Below, one piece after another: positions 16,002 through 24,028 of a stretch of DNA of 64,000 bases. Numbering within the stretch: the stretch's first letter is position 1; the number at the start of each line of letters is the position of its first letter. The position numbers were made by a program, and so were the translations under genes. This DNA is from Rathayibacter oskolensis (lineage in GTDB: Bacteria > Actinomycetota > Actinomycetes > Actinomycetales > Microbacteriaceae): NCBI RefSeq assembly GCF_900177245.1, contig NZ_FXBM01000002.1, positions 1,178,001 to 1,242,000 of the forward strand, read 5' to 3'. The notes below the pieces were generated by a model. The model ran no database searches. It was not told where the DNA came from and saw nothing but the letters and a program-made list of their open reading frames with translations.

Positions 16002-17579
16002 ATGACCCAGCAGTCCGACGCCCCGCAGTCCCCACCGAAGGCCCGCGCGAAGGGTCCCGACTCCGCCAACGTGACGAGCACCGCGGGCGTGAGCTACCGC
16101 AAGGCCGAGGAGGGCTACTTCGAGAAGCGCACCCTCCGGCGCTCGGCGGGCGTGTGGGGGCTCTGGGGCCTCGCCGTCGCCGCCGTCATCTCGGGGGACT
16201 TCTCGGGCTGGAACTTCGGCATCGACTTCGCGGGCTTCGGCGGGATGCTGATCGCCTTCGCGATCCTCGTGGTCATGTACTACGGCCTGATCTTCTCGAT
16301 CGGCGAGATGTCGGCCGCGATGCCGCACACCGGAGGCGCCTACTCCTTCGCCCGCTCGGCGATGGGCCCCTGGGGCGGCCTGGTCACCGGGCTCGCCGAG
16401 ACCATCGAGTACGTCGCCACCACTGCGGTCGTCGTCTTCTTCTCGGCCCAGTACGCGAACGGCGTGACGAGCGAGCTGCTCGGCTTCGACCTCTCGGGTG
16501 CGATGTGGATCTGGTGGCTCGTCCTCTACATCGTCTTCGTCGCGCTCAATTCGGCCGGAGCCGCGATCTCGTTCCGCTTCGCCATCGTCGTGTCGATCGT
16601 CTCGATCGCGATCCTCCTGGCCTTCTCGGTGATGGCGCTGTTCTCGCCGGCGCTCGACTGGTCGAGCCTCTGGAACATCGCGCCCGACGAGGGTCAGACC
16701 GAGTTCCTGCCGCACGGCGTGGTCCCGATCCTGTTCGCGCTGCCCTTCGCGATGTGGTTCTTCCTCGGCATCGAGGAGCTGCCGCTGGCCGCCGAGGAGG
16801 CGCACGACCCGGTCCGCGACATCCCGCGCGCCGGATTCTGGGCCCGCGGCACCCTGATCGTCACCGGCCTGCTCGTGCTGTTCCTCAACACCGCCCTGAT
16901 CGGCTCCGAGGACATGGGGGTCTCGGCCGAGCCGCTGCTCGACGGCTTCCGCGCCATGGTCGGCGACGGAGCGGCGGCCGTGCTGGCGCTCTTCGCCCTG
17001 GTGGGTCTGCTCGCCTCGCTGCAGGGCATCATGTTCGCCTACGGACGCAACATGTACTCGCTGTCGAGGGCCGGCTACTACCCGCGGGTCTTCTCGCTGA
17101 CGGGCAAGCGCCAGACCCCGTGGATCGCGCTGACGGTCGGCGCCATGATCGGGTTCGTCGCCCTGGTGGTCGTCGACCTGCTCGGGCGGGTGTCCCCCGA
17201 CGGGGCGGGAGCCGTGGCCGGCGCGATCGTCCTGAACATCGCGGTCTGGGGAGCGGTCGTGGCGTACTTCCTGCAGATGGTCTCGTTCGTGCTCCTGCGT
17301 CGGCGCTTCCCGAACGCGGTGCGCCCGTACAAGAGCCCGTGGGGGCTGCCCGGAGCGATCATCGCCGCGCTCATCAACGTGCTGATCTTCTTCGGCTTCC
17401 TGCTCAACGAGGTGTTCCAGCCGGCGATCGTCGCCATCGTCATCGTCTACGTCGTGATCCTGATCGGCTTCGCCGTCTGGGGCCGCAAGCGCCTCGTGCT
17501 CTCGCCCGAGGAGGAGTACGCGCTGAGCGGCGGCCTGCACGCCGCCCCGTCGATCCCGGAGCCGGACCGCGTCGAGTAG
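16002..17579 (+). CDS. APC-type permease resembling ethanolamine permease
   Basis: A 525-residue transporter with about 12 helices and a 55-residue hydrophilic N-tail. The sequence G-D-F-S-G-W-N-F-G in helix 1, the segment S-A-A-M-P-H-T-G-G-A-Y-S-F-A-R, and F-F-L-G-I-E-E-L-P-L-A-A-E-E in helix 6 resemble the ethanolamine permease branch of the APC family. The ATG at 16002 has GAGGAG 5 nt upstream; an in-frame ATG 36 codons earlier lies upstream of the candidate promoter and is rejected. Divergence from the ligase operon suggests it imports the amine that is then gamma-glutamylated. Ethanolamine is the best guess; other amines remain possible. Confidence 0.82.
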   Translation: MTQQSDAPQSPPKARAKGPDSANVTSTAGVSYRKAEEGYFEKRTLRRSAGVWGLWGLAVAAVISGDFSGWNFGIDFAGFGGMLIAFAILVVMYYGLIFSIGEMSAAMPHTGGAYSFARSAMGPWGGLVTGLAETIEYVATTAVVVFFSAQYANGVTSELLGFDLSGAMWIWWLVLYIVFVALNSAGAAISFRFAIVVSIVSIAILLAFSVMALFSPALDWSSLWNIAPDEGQTEFLPHGVVPILFALPFAMWFFLGIEELPLAAEEAHDPVRDIPRAGFWARGTLIVTGLLVLFLNTALIGSEDMGVSAEPLLDGFRAMVGDGAAAVLALFALVGLLASLQGIMFAYGRNMYSLSRAGYYPRVFSLTGKRQTPWIALTVGAMIGFVALVVVDLLGRVSPDGAGAVAGAIVLNIAVWGAVVAYFLQMVSFVLLRRRFPNAVRPYKSPWGLPGAIIAALINVLIFFGFLLNEVFQPAIVAIVIVYVVILIGFAVWGRKRLVLSPEEEYALSGGLHAAPSIPEPDRVE

Positions 17580-17718
17580 CGCCGGGTCCGCACTCTCGGG
17601 AGTCGCCTCCGCGGCTGTCGTCCTGCGGGTCGAACGCGGCGGGCCGGTACCCGTCGCGTTCGACCGCGCGCACCAGGAGGAGGAGCGCACTCCCCGCCGC
17701 CGGAGGTGGCCCGCTCGA

Positions 17719-17926
17719 GTGGGATCTGCAGGCGACGGTGCGATTCGCAGGTGTCCGCGCGATCAGCAGGTGCCGGTGCGGTCTGCAGGAGGCCCCTGTG
17801 CGATCTGCAGGAGATCGCAGGGGGAACGCGCTCTCCTCCGCACGGCCGGCGCCACGAGGGCCCGATCGGCTGCAGATCGCACGACCACCTCCTGCAGATC
17901 GCACGACCGCCTCCTGCAGATCGCAC
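17719..17926 (+). repeat. Repeat array: five direct 19-bp units then three inverted units
   Basis: This lies inside the 444-bp gap 17580-18023, which otherwise shows no gene. Five direct units start at 17719, 17738, 17757, 17776 and 17798 with core GTGCGATCTGCAGG. After a 50-nt spacer, three inverted copies of the core (CCTGCAGATCGCAC) end at 17882, 17904 and 17926. Direct units are 19 bp apart (the last 22) and inverted units 22 bp apart. A transcript across it could fold into a long multi-unit stem. A sister array of the same 5+3 design lies at 55379-55531. A TAGGCT box follows at 17956-17961, possibly the -10 of the aspartase gene. Confidence 0.9.
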
Positions 17927-18023
17927 GGCCCGAGCCCCTCGTGACCCGCGGCGTAGGCTGGCACGAGCAGTTCGCGGACCCCCTGCACTCCCGGGGCCGC
18001 ACGACGACAGCAACGGAGCTGAC

Positions 18024-19544
18024 GTGACCCTCGCGACGAGCACCCTCCCCGACGACGAGCCGGAAGGACGCGACCTGACCACCACAGCACCGGGCACCGC
18101 GGCCGAGCCGCCCGCCGCCGTCCGCACCGAGACCGACTCGCTCGGCTCGCTCGAGATCCCGGCCGACGCCTACTGGGGGATCCACACCGCCCGGGCGCTC
18201 GACAACTTCCCGATCTCGAAGCGGCCGATCTCGATCTACCCCGACCTGGTCAAGGCTCTCGTCACCGTCAAGCTCGCCGCGGCGCGGGCCAACACCGAGA
18301 TCGGCAGTCTCGCGCCCGAGAAGGCCGGGCTCATCGAGGCCGCCTGCCGGCGCATCCTCGACGGCGAGTTCCACGACCAGTTCGTGGTCGGCGTGATCCA
18401 GGGCGGAGCCGGCACCTCGACCAACATGAACGCCAACGAGGTCGTCGCGAACGTCGCCCTCGAGATAGCGGGTCGCGCCAAGGGCGACTACGCCTTCCTC
18501 CACCCGCTCGACGACGTCAACCGCAGTCAGTCGACCAACGACGTCTACCCGACCGCCATCAAGATCGCGATGACCTGGTCGCTGCGGCGCCTGCTCGACG
18601 AGCTGGCCCTGCTCCGCGGGTCGTTCTCGCACAAGGCGGTCGAGTTCGGCCAGGTGCTCAAGGTCGGCCGCACCCAGCTGCAGGACGCGGTCCCGATGAC
18701 CCTCGGGCAGGAGTTCCACGGTTTCGCGACCACGCTCGGCGAGGATCATGCGCGCCTCTCCGAGACCATCTGGCTGCTCGCCGAGGTCAACATCGGAGCG
18801 ACCGCCATCGGCACCGGGATCACCGCCGACCCGCGCTACGGGGCCGCCGCCGTGCGGCACCTCAACGAGATCACCGACCTCGACCTCGAGATGGCGCAGG
18901 ACCTCGTCGAGGCCACCAGCGACACCGGCGTCTTCATGTCGTTCTCGAGCGCGCTGAAGCGCTCCGCGATCAAGCTGTCGAAGATCTGCAACGACCTGCG
19001 GCTGCTCTCCTCCGGCCCGCAGGCCGGCTTCGGTGAGATCAACCTGCCCCCGCGCCAGGCCGGGTCGAGCATCATGCCGGGCAAGGTGAACCCGGTGATC
19101 CCGGAGGTGGTGAACCAGGTCGCCTACTCGGTCGCCGGCGCCGACGTGACGGTCACCATGGCCGCCGAGGCCGGGCAGCTGCAGCTGAACGCCTTCGAGC
19201 CGGTCATCGCGCACTCGCTCCTGCAGAGCATCACCTGGATGACCCAGGCCTGTCTCACCCTCCGCGTGAACTGCATCGACGGCATCACGGCCAACGAGGA
19301 CCGCCTCGAGGCGATGGTCGCCTCCTCGGTGGGAGTCGTCACCGCGCTGACCCCGAGCATCGGCTACACCGCGTCGGCCGCGATCGCGAAGGCGGCGCTC
19401 TCGACCGGGCGGAACGTCGCCGATCTCGTGGTCGAGGCGGGCCTGATGTCGCGGGAGGAGGTGCTGCGGCTGATCTCGCCCGCGCGCCTGTCCGGCATCG
19501 AGGCGATGACCGCCGCGATCCCGGTCATCCCGCCCGGGAGCTGA
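18024..19544 (+). CDS. aspA: Aspartate ammonia-lyase
   Basis: A 506-residue member of the fumarase/aspartase superfamily. The catalytic-loop signature G-S-S-I-M-P-G-K-V-N is at about residues 347-356, with upstream T-N-M-N-A-N-E-V and Q-S-T-N-D-V-Y-P-T. V-I-P-E-V-V-N-Q-V after the signature favours aspartase over fumarase. It converts aspartate to fumarate and ammonia. The GTG at 18024 has a modest GGAG site. A 45-residue N-tail rich in Thr/Pro precedes the family core. The longer open frame upstream runs through the repeat array and is not coding. The 3' end overlaps the convergent Ada/AlkA gene by 20 nt. Confidence 0.88.
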   Translation: MTLATSTLPDDEPEGRDLTTTAPGTAAEPPAAVRTETDSLGSLEIPADAYWGIHTARALDNFPISKRPISIYPDLVKALVTVKLAAARANTEIGSLAPEKAGLIEAACRRILDGEFHDQFVVGVIQGGAGTSTNMNANEVVANVALEIAGRAKGDYAFLHPLDDVNRSQSTNDVYPTAIKIAMTWSLRRLLDELALLRGSFSHKAVEFGQVLKVGRTQLQDAVPMTLGQEFHGFATTLGEDHARLSETIWLLAEVNIGATAIGTGITADPRYGAAAVRHLNEITDLDLEMAQDLVEATSDTGVFMSFSSALKRSAIKLSKICNDLRLLSSGPQAGFGEINLPPRQAGSSIMPGKVNPVIPEVVNQVAYSVAGADVTVTMAAEAGQLQLNAFEPVIAHSLLQSITWMTQACLTLRVNCIDGITANEDRLEAMVASSVGVVTALTPSIGYTASAAIAKAALSTGRNVADLVVEAGLMSREEVLRLISPARLSGIEAMTAAIPVIPPGS

Positions 19545-21009
19545 CGACCCGCCAGAGGTGCATCCCGGCGTAGCTGCGCCACGGAGCCCAGCGGCGACCG
19601 CGCTCGGCCAGCGCCCGCGCCCCGGCCGGCAGCCCGATCGCGGCGGCTCCGCTCCGCAGGGCGAGGTCGCCGGTCAGCAGCACGTCGGGGTCCCCGGTGA
19701 CGCGCATCGCGACGTACCCGGCGGTCCACGGACCGATCCCCGGCACGGCGAGCAGGCTTTCGGCGATCTCGTCCCTGCTCGCCCCCGCGTCCAGGCGCAG
19801 CCCGTCGTCGGCGAGCAGACCGCAGACGCGGCGGACCGTGTCGATCCGGCGCGCAGGTCCCCGCAGCACCTCCGCCCCGCGCTCGGCGATGGTCGCGGGG
19901 GAGGGGAAGGCGCGCGCGATCGTCCCGCTCGCGATCTCGGCGGGCAGTTCGTCGCCGAGCGCCGAGACGAGGCGGCCCAGTGCGGTGCGGGCCGCGGCGA
20001 CCGACACCTGCTGGCCGAGCAGCGTCCGCACGAGGGTCTCTGCGGGGTCGACCGAGCCCGGGAGGCGTATGCCGGGAGTCGCCGCGACCAGGGGCGCGAG
20101 CGCCGGATCGCCGGAGAGCGCCTCGTCGATGGCCCGGGAGTCGGCGTCGAGGTCGAGCAGTCGGCGCACCCGGGCGACGAGCGGCCCGGCGTCGGCGACC
20201 GAGGCGAGGGTCGCCGTGCAGCGCACCGCATCGCCGTCTCGTTCGAGCCGCGCGATCGCGGGGCCGCCCGGCAGGCGGAGCGAGCGCGAGTAGTGGCCCG
20301 GTCCCGCCTCCTCGAGTCCGGCGACGGCGCGAGTGCCGAGGAAGCCGAGCACGCCGTCGTCGAAGGGCGCCCGGACCGGGAGCCGCAGCCGCAGGACCGT
20401 CGCACCGGGCTGCGCCTGCGTTCCCGAGCGCTCGCCGCGGGCCGAGGCGCGCAGGGCGCTCGGGCTCCGCTCGTACACCTCGGCGATGGTCGCGTTGAAC
20501 TGCCGGATGCTCGTGAAGCCGGCGGCGAACGCGACGTCCGACACCGGCAGCTCGGTGCCCGTCAGCAGCAGCCGCGCGGTCTGCGCCCGCTGCGCGCGGG
20601 CGAGGGCGAGCGGAGGCGCACCGAGCTCCTCGCGCAGGATGCGGCCCAGGTGGCGGGCACCGTAGCCGAGCCTCGCGGCGAGCCCCTCGACTCCCTCGCG
20701 GTCGACGACCCCGTCGCCGATCAGGCGCATCGCCCGCGCCGCGGTGTCGTCGCGGAGGTTCCACTCGGGGGAGCCGGGGACCGCGTCGGGCAGGCAGCGC
20801 TTGCACGCCCGGAGCCCGGCCTCGTGCGCGGCCGCAGCCGTCGGGTAGAAGCGCACGTTGGTGCGCCGCGGAGTCGTCGCGGGACAGCTCGGGCGGCAGT
20901 AGATGCCGGTGGAGTGCACTCCGGTGATGAAGCGGCCGTCGAAGCGCGAGTCGCGGGAGGCGACAGCGCGGTAGCGCTCCTCGAAGAGCGGATCCTGGTC
21001 GGCGGGCAC
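19525..21009 (-). CDS. Ada N-terminal/AraC/AlkA fusion: adaptive DNA-3-methyladenine glycosylase
   Basis: A 494-residue three-part protein. Residues 1-75 form the Ada zinc domain with T-G-I-Y-C-R-P-S-C and A-C-K-R-C. An AraC-type helix-turn-helix region follows, up to about 185 (V-S-D-V-A-F-A-A-G-F-T-S-I-R-Q-F-N). The rest is an AlkA-type glycosylase with the HhH motif P-G-I-G-P-W-T-A-G-Y and a downstream Asp. The Ada domain accepts methyl groups from phosphotriesters and switches on transcription, while AlkA removes alkylated bases. The O6-methylguanine transferase domain of Ada is absent. The start is GTG, 6 nt after a CAGGCT -10-like box. Confidence 0.88.
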   Translation of the reverse strand: MPADQDPLFEERYRAVASRDSRFDGRFITGVHSTGIYCRPSCPATTPRRTNVRFYPTAAAAHEAGLRACKRCLPDAVPGSPEWNLRDDTAARAMRLIGDGVVDREGVEGLAARLGYGARHLGRILREELGAPPLALARAQRAQTARLLLTGTELPVSDVAFAAGFTSIRQFNATIAEVYERSPSALRASARGERSGTQAQPGATVLRLRLPVRAPFDDGVLGFLGTRAVAGLEEAGPGHYSRSLRLPGGPAIARLERDGDAVRCTATLASVADAGPLVARVRRLLDLDADSRAIDEALSGDPALAPLVAATPGIRLPGSVDPAETLVRTLLGQQVSVAAARTALGRLVSALGDELPAEIASGTIARAFPSPATIAERGAEVLRGPARRIDTVRRVCGLLADDGLRLDAGASRDEIAESLLAVPGIGPWTAGYVAMRVTGDPDVLLTGDLALRSGAAAIGLPAGARALAERGRRWAPWRSYAGMHLWRVVSSRAG

Positions 21010-21148
21010 GGGTCGAGCCTGACACGCGAGGCGGTGCGGTGATCGCGGGAATCGGACACGAGCCCCTCCCGGTACCGTCCGCCCCGGTGCGCCTCGGCGC
21101 TGTCAAGCGCGGGAGCCCGCCTCCGCTCGTGCCCTACTCTCGGACCCC

Positions 21149-22264
21149 ATGAGCGCCTACCCGCCGCCGCCGCCCGCCCGACCCTCGATCGTCCCGACCG
21201 TGCTGGGCGCGATCGGGGTGGGCCTGCTCGGGATCCTGCTGCTGCTCGTCCTCGCCTACGTGGTGCTCGGGCTCGGCGTCACGGCGGCCGCCGTCTGCGC
21301 CGTCGTCGCTCTCGTGCCGCTGACCGTCGTGCTGGCGGGGGTCCGCTGGGTCGACCGCTGGGAGCCCGAGGCTCCGCTCGGCCTCTGGTTCGCGTTCCTG
21401 TGGGGAGCCGCGGGCTCGGTCGCGATCTCGCTCCTGGTCGACCTCGGCGTGCAGATCGCGGTGTACGCCTCCGGAACTCAGCCGAGCGGGTCGGACTTCG
21501 TCGGCGCGGTCATCCAGGCGCCCCTCGTGGAGGAGACGGCGAAGGGGCTCGGGGTCCTGCTCGTGCTGCTGATCTGGCGCCGCTCCTTCGACGGGCCGGT
21601 CGACGGCATCGTCTATGCGGCCGTCGTGGCGTCGGGCTTCGCGTTCGTCGAGAACATCCTCTACTTCGGCAGTGCTCTCGTGGAGGGCGGGCTCGGCTCG
21701 CTCGCCGTGACCTTCTTCCTCCGCGGGGTGCTCTCGCCCTTCGCGCACGTGCTCTTCACCGCGTGCACGGGCGCGGCGCTCGGCTTCGCCACGCGGCGCA
21801 GCCCCGCCGCCGGCGTGCCGATCGTGCTGCTCGGGCTGGCGCTCGCCGCGTTCCTGCACGCCCTGTGGAACGGTTCGTCGTTCCTCGTGTCCGACTGGTT
21901 CGGCTTCTACGGCGTCGTCCAGGTGCCGCTGTTCGTCGTCGCGGTCGTCGTCGTCGTGCTGCTGCGCAGGCAGGAGCGCCGGGTCACCCTCGAGCGGCTG
22001 GCCGACTACGCCGATGCGGGCTGGCTCTCAGCGGCCGAGGTCCGCATGATCGGCACGGCGGAGGGGCGCCGCACCGCCGCGCGCTGGGCCCGGACGGCCG
22101 GGGGAGACACCCCGCGGGCGATGAAGGGGTTCGTCCGTTCCGCGACCCGGCTCGCGCACCTGCGCCAGCATCAGCTCGCGGGCCGCGGCGGCCGGGCGGC
22201 GTCGGTGGACGAGCGGGTGCTGCTCGACGAGCTCGTGGCCCGGCGGGCGGCCCTCACGCGCTGA
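21149..22264 (+). CDS. PrsW-family intramembrane metalloprotease
   Basis: A 371-residue protein with a Pro-rich N-terminus and about 8 helices. The PrsW motifs appear in order: V-E-E-T-A-K, F-A-F-V-E-N, P-F-A-H-V-L-F-T and H-A-L-W-N. These supply the Glu/His metal ligands of this CPBP-like superfamily. A basic cytoplasmic tail of about 100 residues follows the last helix. In Bacillus PrsW cuts an anti-sigma factor; the target here is unknown. A TACTCT -10 box lies 8 nt before the ATG. Its 3' end overlaps the convergent MFS gene by 11 nt. Confidence 0.85.
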   Translation: MSAYPPPPPARPSIVPTVLGAIGVGLLGILLLLVLAYVVLGLGVTAAAVCAVVALVPLTVVLAGVRWVDRWEPEAPLGLWFAFLWGAAGSVAISLLVDLGVQIAVYASGTQPSGSDFVGAVIQAPLVEETAKGLGVLLVLLIWRRSFDGPVDGIVYAAVVASGFAFVENILYFGSALVEGGLGSLAVTFFLRGVLSPFAHVLFTACTGAALGFATRRSPAAGVPIVLLGLALAAFLHALWNGSSFLVSDWFGFYGVVQVPLFVVAVVVVVLLRRQERRVTLERLADYADAGWLSAAEVRMIGTAEGRRTAARWARTAGGDTPRAMKGFVRSATRLAHLRQHQLAGRGGRAASVDERVLLDELVARRAALTR

Positions 22265-23465
22265 CGAGGCTCGCCGCGCGCCGGCGCCGCAGATCGACCA
22301 GGGCCACGATGCCCGACGCCAGGCACAGCGCTGCCACCGCGGGCGCGACGATGTCGATCGCCGGTTCGAGTCCGAGCCCGGTCGCCGCGACTCCCGCTGC
22401 CACGGCCGTGACGGCCTGACCGAGGTAGCTCAGGAGGTACACCGCCGAGATCATCGAGCCGCGGTGCTCGGCCGGAGCGGTGCGCCCGACCAGCGACAGC
22501 CCGCCGGAGAAGCTGAGCGAGTAGCCGACTCCGCCGACGACGGCGAAGGCGATGAAGAGGGGGAGGGAGCCGGCGGCGGCCGTCCACTCCATCAGGCCGA
22601 GGGCCGCGACGGAGATCACGGCGCCGAGTACGATCGCGAGGTGCGCGTGCAGACGCTGGATCGCCAGCGCGGTCGCGCCGATGACCACGGAGGACAGCGC
22701 GAGGACCGATCCGGTGACGAGCAGGTCGGTGGTGCCGGTCAGCTCACGGGCCATCTCGGCTCCGAGCGAGAGCACGAGCGCACCGACGGCGTAGGCGACC
22801 GAGACCGCGAGGGTCGCGCAGGCGTAGACCCACCCGAGCCCCGCGGGCACGTGGGGGAGGCTCGGCCGCCAGCGCCGGGCGCCGGCCGGCCGGTCGTCGC
22901 GGCTGACGGCGAGCAGCGCCAGGGTGGCGGCGCCGACGACGGCGAGCACCCAGAAGCTGAGCTGCAGGGGGAGGGGAGCGTACTGCGCCAGCGCACCGGA
23001 CAGCAGCAGCGACAGCGTGAGACCGGTCGCGGTCGAGACGGTGGTCAGCGAGGAGGGCACCCTCGGGTTCCCCGAGACGTTGTTGTCGACGAGGGAGGCG
23101 CTCGCCGCACCGAGTGCCAGCGCCGTGCCGACCCCCTGGAGCGCGCGGCCGACGTAGAGCAGGGCGACTCCGTCGGCGAACGAGAAGGCGACGGCCGAGA
23201 CCGAGATCAGCGCGATGCCCAGCAGCATCGTGCGTCGCCGCCCGATCGCGTCGGAGAGGTCGCCGACGACGAGGAGCGCGAGGAGGAGGGCGGCCGGGTA
23301 GGCGCTGAAGACCGTCGTGATCACCACCGACGACAGATCCCACTCCCGCGCGTAGCTGGGGTAGAGCACGGAGGGTGAGCCGCTCGACCAGAGGCAGAGC
23401 GCCAGCACCAGGGTCGAGACCCAGAAGCTGCCGCGGCGTCCGAAGCGAGGGAGGAGGGTGGCCAT
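22254..23465 (-). CDS. MFS transporter, probably controlled by the divergent HxlR regulator
   Basis: A 403-residue, 12-helix MFS protein with the loop 2-3 motif G-D-L-S-D-A-I-G-R-R-R and a Y-V-G-R-A-L-Q-G-V-G motif in helix 4. The family exports drugs and metabolites. The ATG at 23465 follows a TAGCGT -10 box (23473-23478) by 7 nt. A longer frame with ATG at 23501 lies upstream of that box, inside the operator palindrome, and is rejected. The divergent arrangement with HxlR suggests an efflux system induced by its substrate. Confidence 0.83.
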   Translation of the reverse strand: MATLLPRFGRRGSFWVSTLVLALCLWSSGSPSVLYPSYAREWDLSSVVITTVFSAYPAALLLALLVVGDLSDAIGRRRTMLLGIALISVSAVAFSFADGVALLYVGRALQGVGTALALGAASASLVDNNVSGNPRVPSSLTTVSTATGLTLSLLLSGALAQYAPLPLQLSFWVLAVVGAATLALLAVSRDDRPAGARRWRPSLPHVPAGLGWVYACATLAVSVAYAVGALVLSLGAEMARELTGTTDLLVTGSVLALSSVVIGATALAIQRLHAHLAIVLGAVISVAALGLMEWTAAAGSLPLFIAFAVVGGVGYSLSFSGGLSLVGRTAPAEHRGSMISAVYLLSYLGQAVTAVAAGVAATGLGLEPAIDIVAPAVAALCLASGIVALVDLRRRRAASLVSA

Positions 23466-23486
23466 GACCAGAACGCTAGCGGTCTG

Positions 23487-23503
23487 GCTTGGTATTTCCA
23501 AGC
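23487..23503. promoter_or_regulatory. Palindromic operator between MFS and HxlR genes
   Basis: GCTTGG-TATTT-CCAAGC is a perfect 6-bp inverted repeat with a 5-nt centre. It lies 9 nt upstream of the MFS -10 box (23473-23478) and 15 nt upstream of the HxlR -10 box (23519-23524), overlapping where both -35 regions would be. HxlR-family regulators bind palindromes of this size, so autorepression and control of the pump are predicted. Confidence 0.65.
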
Positions 23504-23530
23504 GAGGTCGACCGGGGCTACCCTCGATGC

Positions 23531-24028
23531 GTGCCCACGACCACTCTTGCGACCGATCCGGTCGACGACGACCGGGCCGAGCGCTGCTCCGTGGCCCGCT
23601 CGGTCGAACTGCTCGGCGAGCGCTGGAGCCTGCTCCTCGTGCGGGAGGCGCTGCGCGGGGCGACCACCTACTCGCAGTTCCGCGAACGCCTCGGCGTCCC
23701 GAGCGACGTGCTCTCAGCGAGGCTGCGGACCCTCACCGAGGCGGGGGTCCTCGAGAAGGTGCCCTACCGGCCGGACGGCGAGCGCGAGCGCTCCCGGTAC
23801 GAGCTCACCGAGCAGGGCCGGGCGCTGAAGCTCGTCCTGGCGGCGCTGGCGCAGTGGGGCGACGAGAACCGGCCGACCCCCTTCGGTCGCGCCTCGTACC
23901 CCGCCGACGTCGAGACCGGCGAGGAGCTCGAGCTGGTGTTCGTCGACCGCACGGGAGCGGCGGTCCCGATCGACCGGGTGAGGATCGTGCCGGGACCCGC
24001 CGCGCGCACCGGCTGGGACAGCCTGTGA
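23531..24028 (+). CDS. HxlR-family winged-helix transcriptional regulator
   Basis: A 165-residue regulator with C-S-V-A-R-S-V-E-L-L-G-E-R-W-S-L-L-L-V-R-E, the hallmark HxlR start, followed by Y-S-Q-F-R-E-R-L-G-V-P-S-D-V-L-S-A-R-L and the wing Y-E-L-T-E-Q-G-R-A-L. The N-terminal Cys is conserved in redox- or aldehyde-sensing members. About 40 residues after the core form a beta-rich tail. The GTG start follows TACCCT (23519-23524) by 6 nt, so the mRNA is probably leaderless. The stop overlaps the hydrolase GTG by 4 nt. Confidence 0.85.
   Translation: MPTTTLATDPVDDDRAERCSVARSVELLGERWSLLLVREALRGATTYSQFRERLGVPSDVLSARLRTLTEAGVLEKVPYRPDGERERSRYELTEQGRALKLVLAALAQWGDENRPTPFGRASYPADVETGEELELVFVDRTGAAVPIDRVRIVPGPAARTGWDSL

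Noticed and set aside
17719-17926. CRISPR array
   Set aside because: Repeat cores are 14 bp with gaps of about 5-8 nt, units are degenerate, part of them are inverted, and no cas genes are near.
17706-18023. N-terminal extension of aspartase through the repeat array
   Set aside because: The encoded sequence is translated repeat DNA with many Cys and Arg, unlike any aspartase; GTG at 18024 is sufficient.
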